A stretch of DNA of 17,589 bases, from positions 1-17,589 of the forward strand of contig JAFGFV010000263.1 of the NCBI GenBank assembly GCA_016930895.1, written 5' to 3'. Below, one piece after another: positions 1 to 8,922 of the stretch. The translations under genes were made by a program, and so were the position numbers. Below the pieces are notes generated by a model, which saw nothing but the letters and a program-made list of their open reading frames with translations, was not told the origin of the DNA and did not search any database. This DNA is from Spirochaetales bacterium (GTDB lineage Bacteria > Spirochaetota > Spirochaetia > SZUA-6 > DRHE01). The first letter of the stretch is position 1; each line of letters begins with the position of its first letter.

Positions 1-105
1 GAGGGAGATCTTTCCGGTCTTCCAGAGATCGATCACGGCCCTTGGATGGCCCTCGGGGGTGAGGAAGGAAGAGACAAGAACGTTGGTGTCAACGACCACC
101 CTCAC
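1..105 (-). CDS. PIN-domain toxin of a VapBC-like toxin-antitoxin pair (partial)
   Basis: Only the first 35 codons are inside the window; the gene runs off the left edge. The protein begins VRVVVDTNVLVSSFLTPEG, the standard opening of PIN-domain ribonucleases of the COG1569 kind, and the VDTN aspartate is the first of the acidic residues that bind catalytic metal. Toxins of this family cleave RNA in the cytoplasm when not held by their antitoxin. The proposed start is a GTG whose bases overlap the TGA stop of the upstream antitoxin (a GTGA overlap), so the two are probably translationally coupled. The remaining catalytic acids lie outside the window, so activity cannot be judged. Confidence 0.85.
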   Translation of the reverse strand, partial: MRVVVDTNVLVSSFLTPEGHPRAVIDLWKTGKISL

Positions 106-347
106 TTGGATGCCCTGACCTCACGAATGGCCTTTTCGACATCCTTCTCGGTGACTCCTTTCTCACGCAGTTTCGTCCCGATTCGTTCCCACAGATCATC
201 GATGACGGTTGGCAAATCGTTTTCAGCAAGATAGTCAGTGACCATCTCCCGGATCTTTTCGCTGGCCGACTTGCCTTCCATACGTACGACCCTGGTGAAC
301 TTCTTCTTTGTTTCTTCGTCGATTCTCACTACCATCTGAGTGCCCAT
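102..347 (-). CDS. Ribbon-helix-helix antitoxin (VapB/CopG-like)
   Basis: An 81-residue protein. Residues 5-40 look like a ribbon-helix-helix DNA-binding domain: a short strand (MVVRIDEETKKKF) followed by two helices including SASEKIREMVTDYL. The charged C-terminal part (about 45-81) would wrap the toxin. It sits directly before a PIN-domain gene with a 4-base overlap, the classical antitoxin-toxin order. The ATG is supported by an AGGAGA ribosome binding site at 352-357, four bases upstream. Expected role: neutralise the PIN toxin and, with it, repress the shared promoter, where a palindrome lies at 366-375. The exact antitoxin subfamily is not recognisable by eye. Confidence 0.85.
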   Translation of the reverse strand: MGTQMVVRIDEETKKKFTRVVRMEGKSASEKIREMVTDYLAENDLPTVIDDLWERIGTKLREKGVTEKDVEKAIREVRASK

Positions 348-365
348 GGTATCTCCTGTATGAAC

Positions 366-375
366 TGTATATACA
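366..375. promoter_or_regulatory. Palindromic operator candidate at the TA promoter start site
   Basis: TGTATATACA is a perfect 10-base palindrome immediately downstream of the -10 box, over the expected transcription start. Ribbon-helix-helix antitoxins usually bind short palindromes of this kind to autorepress their operon. The sequence is seen directly; the regulator is inferred. Confidence 0.5.
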
Positions 376-376
376 T

Positions 377-405
377 ATTATACGAACGAGCTCTTGTTTA
401 TTCAA
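377..405 (-). promoter_or_regulatory. Sigma-70-type promoter of the antitoxin-toxin operon
   Basis: On the minus strand a perfect TATAAT (382-377) lies 17 bases after TTGAAT (405-400, four of six matches to TTGACA). Transcription would start near 370, about 20 bases before the antitoxin ATG. The -35 box overlaps the stop codon of the recombinase pseudogene. Inferred by eye from spacing and consensus. Confidence 0.65.
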
Positions 406-1053
406 GCTCTTGTCGTTTTCTCCCGTGCGGATGCGAGCGCCGCACCGCCTCCTTCAGGTCCTCCATGCTCAGGTGGGTGTACAGCTGGGTGCTAGTGATC
501 TGGGCATGCCCCAGGATGGCCTGGATGTGCCGCAGGTCCGCCTGGTTGCGCAGCAGATGCGTGGCCATGGCATGGCGGAAACTGTGCGGGGTGATTCGCT
601 TTTCCACTCCGCTGGCTCGGGCGGCGTTCAGCACGATCTTGCTGACCGAGCGGAGCGAAAGCCGGCCGCCGCCTTGATGGCTGACGAACAGGGCCTTCTC
701 CTGTTGGCTGCCGATCATCCAGGGGTGCACCAGTCGGCAGTACGCCTCGGTGTACTGCCGGGCCGCCTCACCGACCGGCACTAGGCGATCTACAGCAGCT
801 CCAGGATCGAGCGGTCCCGCAAGCCCATGGCCGTGGTGGGCTTCACCGCCTCCAGCACCTGCACGGTTTCCTCGGGGGTGAGCACCTCGGGCAGGGCCGA
901 GGGCCAGGGCAGGCGAGGGGGCCTGTTCAGCCCGTAGGGGGAACGCAAGATCGTGCCCTTTCTCTCCAGCCAGCCGAAGAACCCTTTCAGGCTTTCGTGG
1001 TAGGCCCGCAGGTGGTACACCGAGAGTTGACCGAATTTCGCACATGCACCCAC
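398..1053 (-). pseudogene. Tyrosine recombinase/integrase (XerC/D-like), decayed by internal deletion
   Basis: Two frames carry pieces of one recombinase. The upstream piece (1053-791) has part of the core-binding domain (LSVYHLRAYHESLKGFFGWL) and the start of the catalytic domain (LTPEETVQVLEAV, LRDRSILELL). It stops exactly where homologues read LLYATGLR. The downstream piece (790-398) resumes at DRLVPVGEAA and holds the end of the catalytic domain: HSFRHAMATHLL with the His-x-x-Arg motif, ILGHAQITSTQLYTHL with the second His and the nucleophilic Tyr. The roughly 40 residues normally between them, with the first catalytic Arg and the GKG-x-K lysine hairpin, are missing and the frame is shifted. 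The first helices are also absent. The gene cannot make an active recombinase. Confidence 0.85.
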
Positions 1054-1200
1054 AGGAGCAAAATGGGCGAATCCGGGGTCCGAGAATTGCCCGGTTCGCT
1101 TCTACATTATGTCCCAAACTGAGAGTACGTTAAAGAAAGTCAACGTCGGCTGGCGCACGCTGCTATTCTTCCCAGGTGCCTGGTGCGGCGCTGTCTTTAG

Positions 1201-1220
1201 CCGTTCCCAAGGCGGAACGG
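1201..1220. repeat. Inverted repeat (7-base arms, 6-base loop) upstream of sir2
   Basis: CCGTTCC at 1201-1207 and GGAACGG at 1214-1220 are perfect inverted repeats around a 6-base spacer. No T-tract follows, so this is not an obvious terminator. It lies about 12 bases before a second inverted repeat at the sir2 promoter and may be part of the same control region. Function unknown. Confidence 0.45.
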
Positions 1221-1231
1221 ATCAAGCACCG

Positions 1232-1257
1232 TCGATTGACATGCCCAAGTCAATCGA
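1232..1257. promoter_or_regulatory. Inverted repeat overlapping the sir2 promoter (operator candidate)
   Basis: TCGATTGAC (1232-1240) and GTCAATCGA (1249-1257) are perfect 9-base inverted arms around an 8-base spacer. The left arm contains most of the -35 box and the right arm lies in the promoter spacer, so a dimeric regulator bound here would block RNA polymerase. The regulator is not in the window. Confidence 0.6.
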
Positions 1258-1264
1258 GAATATT
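1236..1264 (+). promoter_or_regulatory. Promoter of sir2
   Basis: A perfect TTGACA (1236-1241) is followed after 17 bases by AATATT (1259-1264, four of six matches to TATAAT). The expected start of transcription, around 1270-1272, is only a few bases before the proposed GTG start codon at 1274, so the transcript would be nearly leaderless. Confidence 0.6.
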
Positions 1265-1273
1265 TGTATCGCC

Positions 1274-2056
1274 GTGAACGCTCCACTGGAAGCCGAGATC
1301 ACCGAGCTCGCCGCCCGCATCCACGCCTCCCGTTACACCGTGGCCTTCACCGGGGCCGGCATCTCCACCGAAAGCGGGATCCCGGACTTCCGGGGGCCGC
1401 AAGGCATCTGGAAGACGATGCGCCCCATCGAGCTCTCCGAGTTCCTGGCCGACCCCGAGGCTCGGTGGGAGTACTGGCGGCGCAAGATCGAGGACTGGCC
1501 CCGGATGCGCGATGCCCAGCCCAACGCCGGGCACCGGGCCCTGGCCCAGCTGTACGAGGCCGGGCGCCTTCAGACCGTGATCACCCAGAACATCGACGGG
1601 CTGCACCAGAAGGCGGGAGTCCCGGCGGAGCGGGTCATCGAGCTCCACGGCTCCAACGCCTACGTGTCCTGCCTGGATTGCGGTCGGCGCTACGAGTGGG
1701 AAGAGGTGCTGCCCTTCTTCGACTCCCATCCCGCACCGCAGTGCCCTCGTTGCCGCGCTTGCGGCGGATGGCTCAAGCCCGCCACGATCTCCTTCGGCCA
1801 GGCCATGCCCGAGGCGGAAACCCGGGCGGCCTTCAGCGAGGCGGCGCGGGCCGAGGTCCTCCTGGCGGTGGGTTCGTCCCTGCAGGTCTACCCGGCCGCA
1901 GGCATTCCCGCCGAGACCCGGCGGACGGGGGGGCTGGTGGCCATCGTCAACGACGCGCCTACCGGCCAGGACGCGGTAGCCGCGCTGCTGCTCCGCGGGC
2001 CGGCGGGCAGGATCCTGTCGGACTTGGCGGACTTGGTAGGGCGGGCCCAGCCGTGA
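1274..2056 (+). CDS. Sir2-family NAD-dependent protein deacylase (sirtuin)
   Basis: A 260-residue sirtuin, the usual bacterial length. It removes acyl groups from lysines in cytoplasmic proteins using NAD+. Visible motifs are GAGIS (27-31), PDFRG (37-41), TQNIDGLHQKAG (104-115), the catalytic His in ELHGSN (His125), a zinc ribbon with C133-x-x-C136 and a second cluster C157/C160/C163, then SFGQAMP and VGSSLQVYPAAG near the end. The open frame extends upstream to 1109, but that part is unlike any sirtuin and crosses the promoter. GTG 1274 gives the normal distance to the FTGAG motif; ATG 1241 is an alternative but lies inside the promoter. Neither start has a clear ribosome binding site. It may share transcripts with the flavocytochrome gene 55 bases downstream. 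Confidence 0.93.
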   Translation: MNAPLEAEITELAARIHASRYTVAFTGAGISTESGIPDFRGPQGIWKTMRPIELSEFLADPEARWEYWRRKIEDWPRMRDAQPNAGHRALAQLYEAGRLQTVITQNIDGLHQKAGVPAERVIELHGSNAYVSCLDCGRRYEWEEVLPFFDSHPAPQCPRCRACGGWLKPATISFGQAMPEAETRAAFSEAARAEVLLAVGSSLQVYPAAGIPAETRRTGGLVAIVNDAPTGQDAVAALLLRGPAGRILSDLADLVGRAQP

Positions 2057-2081
2057 TAGGATCAGGCGTGATAGGATCACG
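2052..2081. repeat. Two tandem 15-base repeats, the second a near-perfect palindrome
   Basis: CGTGATAGGATCAGG (2052-2066) is followed directly by CGTGATAGGATCACG (2067-2081). The second copy is an inverted repeat, CGTGAT-AGG-ATCACG, and the first has one arm mismatch. The first copy contains the sir2 stop codon. The pair lies 30 bases before the start of the flavocytochrome gene and could be a two-site operator for it, or a small tandem duplication. Confidence 0.6.
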
Positions 2082-2111
2082 GCAGCGCTGTGTGTGCCAA
2101 GGAGGTCGCGA

Positions 2112-3461
2112 ATGAAACGCTCCCCGGCTCTGGCCCTGGCCCGGACGGGTACGCTGTTGGCTTACGCCCTGATCGTCCTGCTTCCGGTGATCGTGTCGTA
2201 CCTGCTCGCCCCGTACGCCTGGGAGCGGGGTGCCGCCCTGCATGTAGGACTCATCTTCTCCCTGGTCGGCTTCCCGATGCTGGCCCTGCAGCCGGTCCTG
2301 TCCGCACGGATGAAGTGGCTCGACCGGCTGTTCGGCCTGGACCGGGTGTACCGCTTCCACAAGGCCATGGCCGTCGTAGCCGGGGTCCTGATCCTGATTC
2401 ACCCGCTGATGCTGGCCCTGGACATGGGGGACTTCGGCCTCCTCACCAGTTTCGACTGGCCCTGGTACATCCTTGCGGGCAAGCTGGGGGTCCTGGTCAT
2501 CCTGGTGATCATTGTGAGCTCCTTCCTGTACGCCGTAATCCGCCTGACCTACGAACGCTGGCGCGGGCTGCACAATCTGACCGCCCTGGTGTTGCTGGCT
2601 GTCGGCATCGTGCACGGATGGCTGGCCGGGAGGGACATGGTAGAGCCGTTGATGCAGGGGATCTTCCTGGCGCTGCTGGCCCTGGGAGTGGGGGCCTATC
2701 TTGCCCACAAGGTCGTGGGTCCGGCCCTGCGGCGACGTCGGCCCTACAGGGTGTCCGAAGTGCGCCGGGAGGCCGACAGGGTCTGGACGCTCCGCTTTGC
2801 TCCTGGGGAAGGTGTCTCGGCGCTCGAGTGCCTGCCCGGGCAGTTCCAGTTTATCACCCTGCGGCGGGCGTCCGGCGGCCGGGGCGGCCGCCGGGAGGAG
2901 CATCCCTTCACCATAGCCGCCTGTCTCCAGGACGGGCAGGCCCACGAGTCCACCATCAAGGAATCCGGGGACTTCACCGCGACCATCGGGAACACCCGGG
3001 TCGAGGAGCCCGTGGCGGTCCAGGGACCCTTCGGCCGCTTTTGCCACCTGCTTCACCCGGAGGAGCAGGATTTCGTGTTCTTGGCGGGGGGCATCGGGAT
3101 CACCCCGCTCATGGCCATGCTCCGCCACATGGCGGCCACAGGCTCAGAGGCAAGGCTGCTCCTGCTGTACGCCAACCGCGGGGAAGGGGACATCGCGTTC
3201 CGGGACGAGCTGGAAGCGCTGCGCCACGGCGCTCATCCGCGGCTGGAGGTCGTGCACGTGCTGGAGCAGCCGCCGGCCGGCTGGACCGGTGAGACCGGCC
3301 GGATCACCCGCGAGCTCATGGAGCGTCACCTCGGCGGCCCCGTCGCAGGCCGGGGCTTCTACGTGTGCGGGCCGCCGGCCATGATGAACGCGCTCCTCCC
3401 GATGCTGCGGCGCATGGGGGTGCCGCGGCGGCGACTGCACGCGGAGCGCTTCGCCCTGTAG
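2112..3461 (+). CDS. Ferric reductase/NADPH oxidase-like membrane flavocytochrome
   Basis: A 449-residue protein joining a membrane haem domain to a cytoplasmic ferredoxin-NADP+ reductase domain. About six hydrophobic helices fill residues 12-200. Two histidine pairs, H83/H97 and H154/H168, each 14 residues apart, are the expected ligands of two b haems. The FAD site is HPFTIA (264-269), and the NAD(P)H site includes GGIGITPLMAML (326-337) and YVCGPPAMM, ending in HAERF. The family moves electrons from NAD(P)H through FAD and haem across the membrane to ferric iron, oxygen or another acceptor; the acceptor here is unknown. The ATG at 2112 is fixed by an AAGGAGGT ribosome binding site at 2099-2106. 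No separate promoter is evident, so co-transcription with sir2 is likely, perhaps modulated by the repeats between them. Confidence 0.9.
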   Translation: MKRSPALALARTGTLLAYALIVLLPVIVSYLLAPYAWERGAALHVGLIFSLVGFPMLALQPVLSARMKWLDRLFGLDRVYRFHKAMAVVAGVLILIHPLMLALDMGDFGLLTSFDWPWYILAGKLGVLVILVIIVSSFLYAVIRLTYERWRGLHNLTALVLLAVGIVHGWLAGRDMVEPLMQGIFLALLALGVGAYLAHKVVGPALRRRRPYRVSEVRREADRVWTLRFAPGEGVSALECLPGQFQFITLRRASGGRGGRREEHPFTIAACLQDGQAHESTIKESGDFTATIGNTRVEEPVAVQGPFGRFCHLLHPEEQDFVFLAGGIGITPLMAMLRHMAATGSEARLLLLYANRGEGDIAFRDELEALRHGAHPRLEVVHVLEQPPAGWTGETGRITRELMERHLGGPVAGRGFYVCGPPAMMNALLPMLRRMGVPRRRLHAERFAL

Positions 3462-3470
3462 CAGGCGCGC

Positions 3471-3500
3471 TTGAGGCGGCCTTCAGGCGCGTGCTATGCT
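3471..3500 (+). promoter_or_regulatory. Promoter of fucI (extended -10)
   Basis: TTGAGG (3471-3476) and TATGCT (3495-3500) are 18 bases apart. The -10 box is preceded by TG one base away (TGC-TATGCT), the extended -10 signature, which can compensate for the weak -35. Transcription would start near 3507, giving a leader of about 27 bases. The -10 region reads CTATGCTGG, related to the motif at other promoters in this window. Confidence 0.6.
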
Positions 3501-3533
3501 GGTTTCATACAAGACTACACCAAGGGGGATCAC

Positions 3534-5336
<1,803 letters not shown>

Positions 5337-5341
5337 GAGCG

Positions 5342-5388
5342 GGGGCGCCGCAGCAGCGGCGCCCCGTTGCAGCAGCGGCGCGGCAACG
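5342..5388 (+). repeat. Two consecutive hairpins between fucI and fucU
   Basis: GGGGCGCCGC (5342-5351) and GCGGCGCCCC (5356-5365) form a perfect 10-base-pair stem with a 4-base loop. Directly after, CGTTGC (5365-5370) can pair with GCAACG (5383-5388). No U-tract follows, so this is not a standard terminator. It more likely protects the fucI message end or sets the fucI:fucU ratio. The second hairpin ends eight bases before the fucU ribosome binding site. Confidence 0.6.
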
Positions 5389-5406
5389 CGCGAATAGGAG
5401 AAAGCG

Positions 5407-5850
5407 ATGCTCAAAGGTATCTCCCCGATCCTGAGCCCGGCCTTGCTCGAAGTGCTGGCGGCGATGGGGCACGGCGACGAGCTGGTGATCGGCGACGGCA
5501 ATTTCCCGGCGGCCTCCATGGCGCGCCGCCTGGTGCGGGCCGATGGCCACGGAGTCCCGGCGTTGCTCGACGCGATCCTGCAGCTGTTCCCCCTGGATTC
5601 CTTCGTGGAGCGGCCGGTGGCGCTCATGGCCGTGGTGGTGACTCCAGGCCAACCCGTCCCTCCGGAGCCCCCCATCTGGGAGGAGTACCGGAAGATCATC
5701 CGGCGCCACGAAGCGGGCTTCACGGAGTTCGAGCAGGTCGAACGCTTCGCCTTCTACGAGCGGGCGCGGCAGGCCTACGCCGTGCTCGCCACCGGCGAGG
5801 GGGCGCTGTACGCCAACGTGATCCTCAAGAAGGGCGTGATCCCGGGATAG
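5407..5850 (+). CDS. fucU: L-fucose mutarotase (RbsD/FucU family)
   Basis: A 147-residue cytoplasmic protein that speeds interconversion of the alpha and beta anomers of L-fucose, feeding the isomerase encoded just upstream. It opens MLKGISPILSPALLEVLAAM followed by GHGDELVIGDGNFPA, with the family's catalytic His at position 22. It ends with FAFYERARQAYAVLATGE and LKKGV, all close to E. coli FucU. The length is that of the family (about 140). Start: ATG with AGGAG at 5396-5400, six bases upstream. It follows fucI by 70 bases, including the hairpins, and is probably in the same operon. It converges with the minus-strand operon ending at 5883; the 32 bases between show no clear terminator. Confidence 0.95.
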   Translation: MLKGISPILSPALLEVLAAMGHGDELVIGDGNFPAASMARRLVRADGHGVPALLDAILQLFPLDSFVERPVALMAVVVTPGQPVPPEPPIWEEYRKIIRRHEAGFTEFEQVERFAFYERARQAYAVLATGEGALYANVILKKGVIPG

Positions 5851-5882
5851 GTTTCCCTGGGGAGCCTGCGGCTGGCTGCGAT

Positions 5883-6935
5883 TCAGAAATCCAGGAGCTC
5901 CACCTCGAACACCAGGAAGGCGTTGGGGGGAATCACCCCGGGATAGCCACGCTCGCCGTAGGCCAGCTCGGGGGGAATGATGAGCAGGCGTTTCTCGCCC
6001 TTCTTCATGCTCACCAGGGCCTCGTTCCATCCCGGGATCACCTGGCCGATCCGGAAGCGGGCGGGGCTTCCCCGCTGGTAGGAGCTGTCGAACAGGGTCC
6101 CCTCCAGGAGCTCTCCCTTGTAGTGCACGGTCACGTTGGCGCCGAAGGACGGGCTCCCTCCGGCTCCGCGTTGGAGCACCAGGTAGCGCAGGCCCGAGGC
6201 GGTCGCCTGGGCATCCGGCCAGCGCCGCCTGATCTCGGCCAGCGCCTTTTCCCGCGCCTCGGCGGCCCGCTTCTCCTGCTTGGCCTCGGCCTCGCGGCGC
6301 AGGGCCTCGAACCGGGCCTGGTCGACCCGGAACGCTCGGGCGTCGGCGCCTACCCGCAGGATCCGGACCCGCTCGATCCGGTCCCCCTGGCGGACGGCAT
6401 CGACGACCTCCTGCCCACGGACCACCCGACCGAAGACCGTGTGCGCCCCGTCGAGCCACGGGGTGGCCTTGTGCGTGATAAAGAACTGGCTGCCGTTGGT
6501 GCCGGGTCCGCTGTTGGCCATGGAGAGCACCCCGGGGCCGTCGTGGCGCAGGGAATCGTCGAACTCGTCCGGGAAGCTGTAGCCGGGTCCTCCGGTGCCA
6601 TTGCCCAGAGGATCCCCTCCCTGGATCATGAAATCCGGTACGACCCTATGAAAGGTCAGGCCGTCATAGAAAGGGCGCCCCGCCGGCCGACCCCGGAAGG
6701 TGATCGTTCCCTCGGCCAAGCCCACGAAGTTGGCCACCGTGAGGGGCGTGCGGGCATACTCCAGACGCAGGAGGATCGTGCCGCGGCTGGTCGACATCTC
6801 GGCATACAGCCCGTCGGGAAGCCCGGCGGCGGAGTCCTGGGCCTGCAGCGCGCCGGCAGCCGCGAGGAGGAGGGCCGCGAACAGCGCCGCGGCCAGGGGC
6901 AGTCTGGTTGCGCTCGAAATTCTTGCTGTCTTCAT
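5883..6935 (-). CDS. Secreted cyclophilin-FKBP fusion peptidyl-prolyl isomerase
   Basis: A 350-residue protein with two unrelated prolyl isomerase domains. Residues 1-32 are a signal peptide with a long Ala/Leu core and a likely cut after ALQA, so it should act outside the cytoplasm. Residues 42-205 are a cyclophilin: [15 protein letters not shown] with catalytic Arg97, [17 protein letters not shown] and [14 protein letters not shown] charged Ala/Glu/Arg-rich helix (about 210-245, probably coiled coil) leads to an FKBP domain (about 262-350): [34 protein letters not shown] and [16 protein letters not shown]. Both active sites look intact. It would help fold exported proteins. Its ATG shares one base with the stop of the MgtC-like gene (TGATG), with AGGTGG at 6943-6948, so translation is coupled to the upstream operon. 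Confidence 0.93.
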   Translation of the reverse strand: MKTARISSATRLPLAAALFAALLLAAAGALQAQDSAAGLPDGLYAEMSTSRGTILLRLEYARTPLTVANFVGLAEGTITFRGRPAGRPFYDGLTFHRVVPDFMIQGGDPLGNGTGGPGYSFPDEFDDSLRHDGPGVLSMANSGPGTNGSQFFITHKATPWLDGAHTVFGRVVRGQEVVDAVRQGDRIERVRILRVGADARAFRVDQARFEALRREAEAKQEKRAAEAREKALAEIRRRWPDAQATASGLRYLVLQRGAGGSPSFGANVTVHYKGELLEGTLFDSSYQRGSPARFRIGQVIPGWNEALVSMKKGEKRLLIIPPELAYGERGYPGVIPPNAFLVFEVELLDF

Positions 6936-7651
6936 CAGTGCCACCACCTGATCTTCTGGATTGCCGCACCGGACTGCTCCAGGTCGTGAACGATCCGGTG
7001 GCTGAGCTTGTCGGTCGTACCCCTGTGGAAGATGCGGATGTTGAAGGACACGATCATGCGGTTGCTGTCGTAGTCCCGCTCGAAGTCCAGGAACAGGATG
7101 CGGACGTTCTTGCGCTTGACGATCCGGATCAGCTCGGAGATGCTCGTCTCGTTCGGTGCCGTGACCTCCAGGGTGCGATAGTAGTCCTTGGGGTACATCT
7201 TCTCGAACAGGTTCACGACCACCAGGGTGAAGAGGCTCCCCGCGGTGACGACCATGGCCAGCTCGAAGAAACCCGAGCCGGAGGCCATGCCGATCCCGGC
7301 GGAGACCCACAGGCAGGCAGCCGTAGTCAGGCCGCGGACGTTGAAGCCCTCCTTGATGATCGCCCCGGCGCCCAGGAAGCCGATGCCGGTGATGATCTGC
7401 GCGGCGATCCGGCTGGGATCGACCCGCAAACCCTGCTCGAAGGAGCCTCCGGAGAAGGCCAGGGCCACCCCTTCGGAGACGAGCATGAAGGCGGCGGCGC
7501 CCAGGCTGACCAGCATGTTGGTGCGCAGCCCCGCGGCACGGCCGTGGATGTCCCGCTCGAAGCCGATGAGCCCCCCCAACAAGGCTGCGAACAGCAGCCG
7601 CAGGAGGAAATTCCCCGTGAAACCGGGGGGAAAGAGGATATTCTGGAGCAT
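6935..7651 (-). CDS. MgtC/SapB-family inner membrane protein
   Basis: A 238-residue membrane protein. Hydrophobic segments lie near 14-31, 44-66, 82-99, 106-126 and 128-146. Family signatures are [11 protein letters not shown] (24-34), [13 protein letters not shown] (41-53) and [14 protein letters not shown] (89-102). The soluble C-terminal part (about 150-238) resembles the ACT-like tail of MgtC. MgtC proteins are linked to growth in low magnesium and, in pathogens, to inhibition of the ATP synthase; most environmental members have unknown roles. The ATG follows the stop of the zinc dehydrogenase by two bases, and the gene's own stop overlaps the next start. Being embedded among polyol dehydrogenases and a secreted isomerase is unusual. 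There is no Mg2+ transporter beside it. Confidence 0.9.
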   Translation of the reverse strand: MLQNILFPPGFTGNFLLRLLFAALLGGLIGFERDIHGRAAGLRTNMLVSLGAAAFMLVSEGVALAFSGGSFEQGLRVDPSRIAAQIITGIGFLGAGAIIKEGFNVRGLTTAACLWVSAGIGMASGSGFFELAMVVTAGSLFTLVVVNLFEKMYPKDYYRTLEVTAPNETSISELIRIVKRKNVRILFLDFERDYDSNRMIVSFNIRIFHRGTTDKLSHRIVHDLEQSGAAIQKIRWWH

Positions 7652-7653
7652 GG

Positions 7654-8922
7654 TTATATCCCCTTGGCGTGCTCCAGCAGGTACTCCTCCGCTTCCGGAG
7701 ACCACAGGTTGTTGGTCTTGGCCACGATCCGGGCCAGCTCGGCAAACAGGGGATCGCTCTTGCCCTTTTCGGCAAAGTCGTCGATGGCGGTGAGCTCCAG
7801 GTCGATGTTGGTGTAGATCAGCTTCTTGCCCCCCGGGATGTTGGGCAGGTTCAGGGTCGTCGGGGCGGCGGCGTTCAGGCCGCCCACGTGGGTGATCATG
7901 GGCGTGGGATTGATGACCTGGCGGCCCATCAGGTCCAGAGACTCGATCATGTCGTCGGTGTTGCCGCCGCTCGTGCCCACGACGTGGTGGCTGGCGTAAT
8001 GAACGTCGTAGAAGTTGATCTGCGCCGAAAACTGGTTGTCGGTGGGACCGGCGAAGAAGTTGAGGCATCCGTCGTAGGCCAGGATCTTGTCTCCCTGCTC
8101 GACCACCGGGCGCACCGGGGCGAACACGAACACGTCGTCGTAGCCTTTGCCGCCTGTGATCTCCCGCAGGGCGGCTGCAGGGTCCGGCATGTCTTTCGTG
8201 TTCACGTACCGGAGCTCCACCCCGAGTCGTCTTGCCTCCTCTACCGTGTAGATCGAGGCGGCGCGGGCCAGGCGCCCTTCGTCGATGTCCGTGACCACGA
8301 GCAGGCCCGGGCGTTTCTCCGCGTGGATGGCGTAGTCGATGGTGCCCAACCCCATGGGGCCTACCCCGGCGAGGATGGCCATGTTCCCCCCCGCCACGGG
8401 TCCCATGTGGTGGATGTAGTTCTCCTCCACGTGGAAGGTGGCCTTGTAGGCCGCCACGATGCAGGACATGGGCTCCGCCAGGGAGCCGTAGAAGAAGGAT
8501 TTCCCGTGGTAGTTGAGCAGGCAGTTCTGCTCCATGATCTGCCTTGGAATGACGATGTAGGTTGCCGCCCCCCCGATGTAGGGGAAGGTGTACCCCGGCG
8601 CCCCCAGGCCGTTCATGAAATCCGGGTGCTTCATGTTCGGCTGAATCGAGAAGCGGTGACCCGGCTTGAAGTGTTTCCTCCACTTCTTGCCGACCTCCAC
8701 GATCTCCCCGCAGCACTCGTGGCCGATGATGATCGGGTTGGTGGCGATGTCGCTGGGGACGCGTTTATGGTCGCTGCCCTGCAGCGCCTCCTTGTACGAG
8801 GACATGCAGATGCTGTCCGAGACGATGTGCGCCAGGATCTCGTCCTCCTGGATGGCCGGAAGCTCGAACTCCTCGAGCCGAAGGTCCTTCTTACCGTACA
8901 GCCGCACTGCCTTGGTCTTCAT
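7654..8922 (-). CDS. Zinc-dependent sugar-alcohol dehydrogenase (YggP/SorE-like MDR family)
   Basis: A 422-residue medium-chain dehydrogenase, longer than the usual 350 but matching the E. coli YggP/L-sorbose-1-phosphate reductase subgroup along its length: [93 protein letters not shown] and [15 protein letters not shown]. Catalytic zinc ligands are likely C39, H68 and E69. The NAD(P) fold follows at about 185-320. Proteins of this type oxidise or reduce hexitol phosphates or related polyols; the true substrate is not readable from sequence. The ATG overlaps the stop of the mannitol-dehydrogenase-like gene (ATGA) and has AAGGAG at 8930-8935, so the two are co-expressed and may act in sequence. 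Confidence 0.9.
   Translation of the reverse strand: MKTKAVRLYGKKDLRLEEFELPAIQEDEILAHIVSDSICMSSYKEALQGSDHKRVPSDIATNPIIIGHECCGEIVEVGKKWRKHFKPGHRFSIQPNMKHPDFMNGLGAPGYTFPYIGGAATYIVIPRQIMEQNCLLNYHGKSFFYGSLAEPMSCIVAAYKATFHVEENYIHHMGPVAGGNMAILAGVGPMGLGTIDYAIHAEKRPGLLVVTDIDEGRLARAASIYTVEEARRLGVELRYVNTKDMPDPAAALREITGGKGYDDVFVFAPVRPVVEQGDKILAYDGCLNFFAGPTDNQFSAQINFYDVHYASHHVVGTSGGNTDDMIESLDLMGRQVINPTPMITHVGGLNAAAPTTLNLPNIPGGKKLIYTNIDLELTAIDDFAEKGKSDPLFAELARIVAKTNNLWSPEAEEYLLEHAKGI

Noticed and set aside
1109..1273. Upstream extension of the sir2 frame starting at ATG 1109
   Set aside because: It is unrelated to sirtuins, reads through the promoter and inverted repeats, and has no ribosome binding site.
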